64,000 nt of DNA from Acinetobacter sp. WCHA45. Its GTDB lineage: Bacteria; Pseudomonadota; Gammaproteobacteria; Pseudomonadales; Moraxellaceae. The position numbers and the translations under genes were made by a program. The stretch spans positions 2,812,785 through 2,876,784 of the forward strand of contig NZ_CP028561.1 in assembly GCF_002165255.2 (NCBI RefSeq). The letters are read 5' to 3'. Below the pieces are notes generated by a model, which searched no databases, was not told the origin of the DNA, and saw only the letters and a list, made by a program, of their open reading frames with translations. Numbering within the stretch: position 1 is the first letter of the stretch; each line of letters starts with the position of its first letter. Shown here piece after piece: positions 59,210 to 64,000 of the stretch.

Positions 59210-60565
59210 TTACTTTCCAATACAGAATGAACCAAAAATTTTTCCGAGTAAATCATCAGCACTGAAATCACCCGTGATTTCGCCCAACGCATTTTGAGCC
59301 AGTCGCAATGATTCAGCTACAAGTTCACCTGCATTAAACACAACTAACTGCTCACGTGCTTCTGCAAGATAGCGCTGAGTACGCTTCATTGCATCTAAAT
59401 GACGTGTTCGGGCGATAAAGGTGTCTTCCTCAGGTTGGAAGCCCGCATGCGCTGTAATCGCCTCTATGAGCGCCTGAACACCCATATCTTGTTTTGCGGA
59501 GACACTGATATGACGGAAGCCTTGATAATCACTTAATGTGGCATCTTGACCCGTTAAATCGCATTTATTGCCAATCAATAGCAAACGTTTTGGCTCAAGA
59601 TGCTCTGAAAAATATTCATACGCCAATTGCAATGGCTCATCACCTTGATTCAAATCATACACCAACAGCAGCAAATCGGCTTGTTCGATTTCCTTGATTG
59701 CACGACGAATCCCTTCCTGCTCTACAATATCGCCCGTCTCACGTAAACCAGCAGTGTCAGTTAAGGTGATCGGCAAGCCATTTAAACTGATCTTTTCATG
59801 TAGTACATCACGAGTAGTACCTGCAATATCGGTCACAATGGCACGCTCATGCCCTGCAAGTGCGTTTAACAGACTCGATTTACCCGCATTGGGCTTACCC
59901 GCGATCACCACCTGCAAACCTTCACGTAACAGCTGTCCTTGCCGTGCAGATTGCTGTACTGCCTTGACCGAATCCTGTACATCATCCAGCAAAGCTAAAA
60001 TCTTGCCATCGGCAAGGAAATCAATTTCTTCTTCTGGAAAATCAATCGCGGCTTCAACATGCAAACGCAAGTGAATGAGCTTTTCTAAAACCGTATTAAT
60101 TTTGGTTGAAAATGCACCTTGTAGGGAACGAACTGCCGAACGTGCAGCCGCCTGTGAGGTAGCATCAATCAAATCAGCAATCGCTTCCGCCTGTACTAAA
60201 TCCATTTTGCCATTTTCAAAGGCACGCATGGAAAATTCACCTGCCTTTGCAGCAGTCGCGCCCAAATCGAGCAAACGTGCCAGCAAAGCATTTTGGATGA
60301 CAGGGCCACCATGCCCCTGTAATTCCACCACATCTTCGCCAGTAAACGAGTGTGGATTTGGAAAACATAGCACGATGCCTTCATCCATCACCGAGCCATC
60401 GGCATCACAAAACTGACGGAAACCTGCCATGCGTGCCGTAGGGAGCTTTTTCTGGGTCAGTTGCTCTGCTATTGCATAGGCTTTCGGTCCAGAAAGTCGA
60501 ATCACGCCCACACCACCACGACCTAATGGGGTAGCAATCGCAGCAATTGTGGTTTGATGTTGCAT
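59210..60565 (-). CDS. mnmE: tRNA modification GTPase MnmE
   Basis: With MnmG, adds the 5-carboxymethylaminomethyl group to wobble uridines of certain tRNAs. It has 451 aa with an N-terminal THF-binding domain, a G domain with P-loop GKPNAGKSSLLN and DTAGLRETGD, and the obligatory C-terminal CIGK. It lies beside yidC near the origin, as in many bacteria. Confidence 0.97.
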   Translation of the reverse strand: MQHQTTIAAIATPLGRGGVGVIRLSGPKAYAIAEQLTQKKLPTARMAGFRQFCDADGSVMDEGIVLCFPNPHSFTGEDVVELQGHGGPVIQNALLARLLDLGATAAKAGEFSMRAFENGKMDLVQAEAIADLIDATSQAAARSAVRSLQGAFSTKINTVLEKLIHLRLHVEAAIDFPEEEIDFLADGKILALLDDVQDSVKAVQQSARQGQLLREGLQVVIAGKPNAGKSSLLNALAGHERAIVTDIAGTTRDVLHEKISLNGLPITLTDTAGLRETGDIVEQEGIRRAIKEIEQADLLLLVYDLNQGDEPLQLAYEYFSEHLEPKRLLLIGNKCDLTGQDATLSDYQGFRHISVSAKQDMGVQALIEAITAHAGFQPEEDTFIARTRHLDAMKRTQRYLAEAREQLVVFNAGELVAESLRLAQNALGEITGDFSADDLLGKIFGSFCIGK

Positions 60566-60626
60566 GTTAAATTCACCTAAAAAACACGAGGGTTATGAAA
60601 CAGGAACCCTAAATACAGACAAAGAA

Positions 60627-60660
60627 AAATCCGCTTAAGATTACCATCTTAAGCGGATTT
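60627..60660 (-). terminator. Intrinsic terminator of the rpmH-rnpA-yidD-yidC operon
   Basis: 15-bp perfect stem (60627-60641 with 60646-60660) and a TACC loop, just after yidC. Confidence 0.92.
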
Positions 60661-60679
60661 ATTCAGTAAAAGTTCGAAC

Positions 60680-62440
60680 TTAAGCGCTCGGCTCAACCTT
60701 GTTGAGACGGTCTTTTTCGACACCTTTGTTAATAAACCATTGTTGCAAAATGGTAATACTGTTGTTGACGATCCAGTAAAGCACCAAACCAGCAGGGAAG
60801 AACAACATGAATACCGTAAACATGATTGGCATGATACGGAATACTTTTGCCTGCATTGGATCAGTCGGTTGTGGGTTCAGCATTTGCTGAACATACATGG
60901 TCACACCCATGATCAACGGCAAGATAAACCATGGATCCATTGCGGATAAATCCTGAATCCAGCCCAACCATGGCGCATGACGAAGTTCAACGGATTCCAT
61001 CAACACCCAGTACAAGGCTAAGAAAATCGGCATTTGTAGCAATAACGGCAAGCAACCAGACAATGGATTGACTTGTTCACGCTTATATAAGGCCATCATT
61101 TCTTGTGAGAAACGCATACGGTCTTCACCAAATTCTTCTTTCATACGTTGCATTTCTGGTGCAATCACACGCATTTTCGCCATCGAACGATAACTTTTTG
61201 AAGAAAGTGGCCATAAAATCAACTTCACCAAGATCGTCAATAAGATAATTGACCATCCCCAGTTACCAACAAGATTATGGAAGAATTGCAAGCCCAGGAA
61301 CAATAACTTGGCAATTGGCCATAACCAACCGTAATCTACAGTTTGGTTTAAACCAGCAGCTAAATCTTTGAGTTCAGACTGAATTTTTGGGCCAGAATAA
61401 AGTTGTGCATCCACTTCCATTGACGTACCCGCAGGTACATTGATCACTGGAGAGGTGAAGCCCATGATATTCATACCATCAGTAGACTGGCGTGATTCTA
61501 ATTTTGCAGCATAAGGCTGACCATCAGCCTGAGTCAGTTTTAAATTCCCAGGAATCCAAGCACTGACAAAATAATGCTGAACCATGGCCACCCAGCCGCC
61601 TTTGGCTTCGACATTCAGTTTTTCATCATTGAAATTCGCAAATTTCAACTTGTTATAATGCGCATCTGGCGTGCCCCATGCGCCACCAAGATAAGTTCCC
61701 AAAGTGAAGATACCTTGAGAAGATTTACCTGGATCATCAGAATTGTCACGCTTTAACTGACCAAACATTTGGCCTTGCCAGTTTTGCTGACTACGGTTAA
61801 CAACCTGATGTTTCACTGTAATTGGGTAATCACCTTGCGTGAAGGTGAACGACTTGATCACTTCCACACCTTCAGGTGTTTTAAATACCAATGGCACAGT
61901 CAACACTTGATGTGTCTTACCATCTTTTGCTGCAACGCTCTTCGCATCCGCCAAAGTATACGCTGTTTTTTCAACATCATACATTGGACGGCCGCTACGG
62001 CTGCTATCTGGTCCATTTAAACCAATTAAACCAGATTGAGCGACATAAGTACGTTTCGCATCACTTTCCAGCATGACAAACGGCTTATCGCTGTCTTTGC
62101 TTTCATCATGGCTTAACAATTCAATACGGACAATATCACCACCTTTTGGATTGATCCACAGGTGATAAAGATCAGTTTGTACTGAAATCAGTTGCTGACT
62201 CACAGATGTATTATGCTCTGTGGTTTGTGATGCAGTCACATTCGCTTGTGGCAAGTCTGAAGCCGCTGTTGCATTTTGAGCGTTTGGCAAATCCGCAGAT
62301 ACGTCATGTGCCGTGACAACCGCCGCTTGTTGTTGCGGTGCGGGTGCAGCATGACCATAGTCTTTTTGCCAAGCCAAAATAAGCAAATATGCGGTAACAA
62401 ACATGGCTCCAAGAATTGCAAATCTGGCCCATTGTTGCAT
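60680..62440 (-). CDS. yidC: Membrane protein insertase YidC
   Basis: Inserts and folds inner-membrane proteins. It has 586 aa with an N-terminal membrane anchor (FAILGAMFVTAYLLILAW), a large periplasmic beta domain (about 60-345) and five C-terminal membrane segments (YGWLWPIAKLLFLGLQFFHN onward) with LILWPLSSKSYRSMAKM. The Gram-negative form. It starts 5 bp after yidD. Confidence 0.96.
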   Translation of the reverse strand: MQQWARFAILGAMFVTAYLLILAWQKDYGHAAPAPQQQAAVVTAHDVSADLPNAQNATAASDLPQANVTASQTTEHNTSVSQQLISVQTDLYHLWINPKGGDIVRIELLSHDESKDSDKPFVMLESDAKRTYVAQSGLIGLNGPDSSRSGRPMYDVEKTAYTLADAKSVAAKDGKTHQVLTVPLVFKTPEGVEVIKSFTFTQGDYPITVKHQVVNRSQQNWQGQMFGQLKRDNSDDPGKSSQGIFTLGTYLGGAWGTPDAHYNKLKFANFNDEKLNVEAKGGWVAMVQHYFVSAWIPGNLKLTQADGQPYAAKLESRQSTDGMNIMGFTSPVINVPAGTSMEVDAQLYSGPKIQSELKDLAAGLNQTVDYGWLWPIAKLLFLGLQFFHNLVGNWGWSIILLTILVKLILWPLSSKSYRSMAKMRVIAPEMQRMKEEFGEDRMRFSQEMMALYKREQVNPLSGCLPLLLQMPIFLALYWVLMESVELRHAPWLGWIQDLSAMDPWFILPLIMGVTMYVQQMLNPQPTDPMQAKVFRIMPIMFTVFMLFFPAGLVLYWIVNNSITILQQWFINKGVEKDRLNKVEPSA

Positions 62441-62445
62441 ATCTA

Positions 62446-62766
62446 TTATCCCAAATGGTTAGAGAGATTTTGCTTGAATAAACGATCACGAAAGGGTACA
62501 GCAACGTGATACATTTGAGAATCTATTTGATGAAACGAAATAAAACGAAGTGCCTTGCGCGGTACGGGATCATAGCCTGAACCACCCCAAGGATGACAAC
62601 GGCAAATTCGTTTAGTCGATAACCAGACACCTTTGACCGCACCATGTGTTTGCAATGCTTCAATCGCATATTGCGAGCAAGTAGGAATATAGCGACAACG
62701 AGGACCCAATAATGGACTAATAGCAATCTGGTAACATCTTATCAACCAATGTAGTAATCGTACCAT
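62446..62766 (-). CDS. yidD: Membrane protein insertion efficiency factor YidD
   Basis: 106 aa with the family core [23 protein letters not shown] and the [13 protein letters not shown] motif. It is one gene of the rpmH-rnpA-yidD-yidC operon, 9 bp after rnpA. The C-terminal 25 residues extend beyond the conserved core. Confidence 0.93.
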   Translation of the reverse strand: MVRLLHWLIRCYQIAISPLLGPRCRYIPTCSQYAIEALQTHGAVKGVWLSTKRICRCHPWGGSGYDPVPRKALRFISFHQIDSQMYHVAVPFRDRLFKQNLSNHLG

Positions 62767-62775
62767 TGGAGATCT

Positions 62776-63171
62776 CTAATTTTGTGAGGATGTTATAACA
62801 GCTTTTGAATGCTTTTTTGCTAAGCGTTGTAATTTTTGCCAAGCAAACTCTAATTGTTGATGTAATTCTTGATTTGCGATTGCTTCTATACCAACTTTAG
62901 GCATCACCACAATATCGATATCAGCATTAAATTGCACTTTGTGTAAGCGAAAGCTCTCCCGAGCAAGACGTTTTATTCGATTTCGTTCATGAGCACGACG
63001 TACTTTCTTTTTAGCAACAACAATACCCAAACGGCTATTTGGCTGTTCGGTTAATTTTGCTAAAAAAAGGAAATGGGGCTGGTGCACTTTAAAAAGTGCA
63101 CCATCAAATACACTTTTGTAATCAGCGGCACAACGAATACGAGATTCCATGCCGAAACTGTAAAGTGCCAT
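62776..63171 (-). CDS. rnpA: Ribonuclease P protein component
   Basis: Small basic protein that helps the RNase P RNA mature tRNA 5' ends. It has 131 aa with the RNR motif ([15 protein letters not shown]) and a conserved FLAKL-type N-terminal strand. The ATG at 63171 is preferred (63174 is GTG); a later ATG at 63150 is also possible. It lies 27 bp after rpmH. Confidence 0.94.
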   Translation of the reverse strand: MALYSFGMESRIRCAADYKSVFDGALFKVHQPHFLFLAKLTEQPNSRLGIVVAKKKVRRAHERNRIKRLARESFRLHKVQFNADIDIVVMPKVGIEAIANQELHQQLEFAWQKLQRLAKKHSKAVITSSQN

Positions 63172-63198
63172 CACCCAAATCTGGTCAGCTTAACAGTA

Positions 63199-63333
63199 TT
63201 AAACAGTTAAGCTATGACGACCTTTTGCACGACGACGAGCTAAAACTTGACGACCTGCTTTAGTAGCCATACGAGCGCGGAAACCATGAACGCGTTTACG
63301 CTTTAATTCAGATGGTTGGAAAGTACGTTTCAT
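63199..63333 (-). CDS. rpmH: 50S ribosomal protein L34
   Basis: 44-aa strongly basic protein, [20 protein letters not shown] onward, ending KGRHSLTV: a complete L34. It is the first gene of the operon reading away from the origin. Its promoter must lie in 63340-63450. Confidence 0.97.
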
Positions 63334-63339
63334 ATCGAA

Positions 63340-64000
63340 ACTCCCAAAATGATCTTTCTATAAAGGTCCGCGATTTTATTGTGCAATGTTTACGCTGTCA
63401 ATGGAAAATCAAAAACTTTACATTTTGTTTGTTCTGTTTTGGAGCAATAAAACACCTAGCAAATATCTCACATGATGGAAAACAAAAAATATACACAAGC
63501 TATCCCTTTATATTATATCAATATTCAACTATATTCACAGTTTACACGCAGACTTATCAACAACCAAGATTCTAGTTTAAATTTAATTCTTGGATTTTGA
63601 ATTTAAATTTCGATATGCTTAGTTATCCACAACCCAGCCCGATCTTATAAGTAAATTCAAATTTTAAAATTTAAATTTATTCTTATTAGCATGCATTTTT
63701 TATGTGGAAATTGATGTTTTTATAAGTTTAAACAATGATTTACTTTGTGGATAACTATGTTTTTATTAATTTTATAAATTGTGGATAACTTTAGCGCTAA
63801 AACTATCCACAGCTTGTGTAAGAAGTTATGCACAAGTGGTTTTAAATTTAAATTTATAATCAAATGCTTTCTTTTTCGGCAAAAGTCTCATAAATTTGCC
63901 TGACAGATGTGGATAACTTGGTTAGAATGGCGACCCCTTCGAAAGATGGGATTGGTGGTTTCTTTATTTTTGAATTTAAAATGGATATTAGGGGATGCAC
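63340..64000. other. oriC: Chromosomal origin region (oriC) upstream of dnaA
   Basis: AT-rich, non-coding, between rpmH and the window end. DnaA boxes are at 63623-63631 (TTATCCACA, +), 63746-63754, 63780-63788 and 63908-63916 (all TGTGGATAA, -). CTATCCACA at 63803 and TTATGCACA at 63826 (both +) are weaker or relaxed matches. The rpmH-oriC-dnaA order is standard. AGGGG at 63990-63994 would suit a dnaA start just beyond base 64000, so dnaA itself is not in the window. Confidence 0.88.
63596..63980. repeat. TTTRAATTYAAA palindromes in the origin region
   Basis: Perfect copies start at 63596, 63841 and 63969. A near copy is at 63576, with weaker ones at about 63650 and 63670. This is the same 12-mer as in the 40.3-40.8 kb cluster, interleaved with DnaA boxes. 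Confidence 0.8.

Noticed and set aside
59694-60416. Plus-strand frames of 126 and 113 codons opposite mnmE
   Set aside because: Antisense shadows; Ser/Ala/Pro-rich translation typical of the reverse frame of a coding gene.
63995-64000. ATGCAC at the right edge as the dnaA start
   Set aside because: Too few bases to judge; the AGGGG just before would be too close to this ATG and fits a start a few bases beyond the window better.

Overview
The window comes from a gammaproteobacterium of the family Moraxellaceae, almost certainly an Acinetobacter. The evidence is the AT-rich coding sequence, the gene families present (ubiG-mupP-yciK, ribF-ileS-lspA-fkpB, mnmE-yidC-yidD-rnpA-rpmH) and protein sequences of Acinetobacter type. 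The species cannot be fixed from the sequence alone. The right edge is the chromosomal origin: rpmH is followed by an AT-rich, DnaA-box-rich intergenic region, and dnaA should begin just past base 64000. Three perfect 16-bp ParB sites (parS) at 11.77, 30.69 and 57.03 kb agree with an origin-proximal location.

Layout. 0-4 kb: the first codons of a probable rph, then a membrane acyl-CoA desaturase and its flavin/2Fe-2S reductase, diverging from a FabR/DesT-type TetR regulator. The shared promoter holds four operator boxes at an exact 19-bp spacing. A second TetR gene follows. 4-9 kb: dsbA, ubiG-mupP-yciK, an RcnB-like periplasmic protein and argA. 9.4-14.3 kb: a sulfonate uptake and desulfonation cluster (ssuA, ssuD, ssuC, ssuB) and a RutR-like regulator. 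14.7-16.6 kb: a PAS-GGDEF diguanylate cyclase and a short nucleosidase. 16.7-22.3 kb: ribF, ileS, lspA, fkpB and an FMN reductase.

22.6-23.8 kb is a small accessory pair (HEPN-domain protein and 2OG-Fe(II) oxygenase). It lies just downstream of a complete rRNA operon on the minus strand (16S, tRNA-Ile, tRNA-Ala, 23S, 5S; 24.0-29.7 kb), whose promoter, processing stems and terminator are visible. 30-33.3 kb: a secreted cyclophilin, an esterase, and a damaged stretch with a lipoprotein stub, an internally deleted IS5-family element and a headless LysR pseudogene. 33.2-36 kb: grpE and dnaK with heat-shock promoters. 36-40.3 kb: a metallo-beta-lactamase-fold hydrolase, a coiled-coil metzincin protease followed by a frameshifted partial copy, and an MltB-like transglycosylase.

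40.27-40.86 kb is the most unusual part. This non-coding stretch packs 12 perfect and 4 near copies of the palindrome TTTRAATTYAAA, with a perfect DnaA box beside them and another at the end of purK. The same motif recurs with DnaA boxes in the origin region at 63.57-63.98 kb and is otherwise almost absent from the window.

40.9-49.9 kb: purEK, mpl, a multi-hairpin repeat element, and a catabolic-looking operon (acyl-CoA dehydrogenase, APH-like kinase, histidine phosphatase, SDR) facing a LysR gene. 50-57 kb: a manganese riboswitch (yybP-ykoY class) and its TerC/Alx exporter, a lipoprotein plus glutathionylspermidine-synthase-like pair, guanine deaminase, hpt, a GlsB-type stress protein and dsbC. 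57.4-63.3 kb: a PilT/PilU ATPase, a DUF4124 protein, mnmE, yidC, yidD, rnpA and rpmH, ending at the origin.
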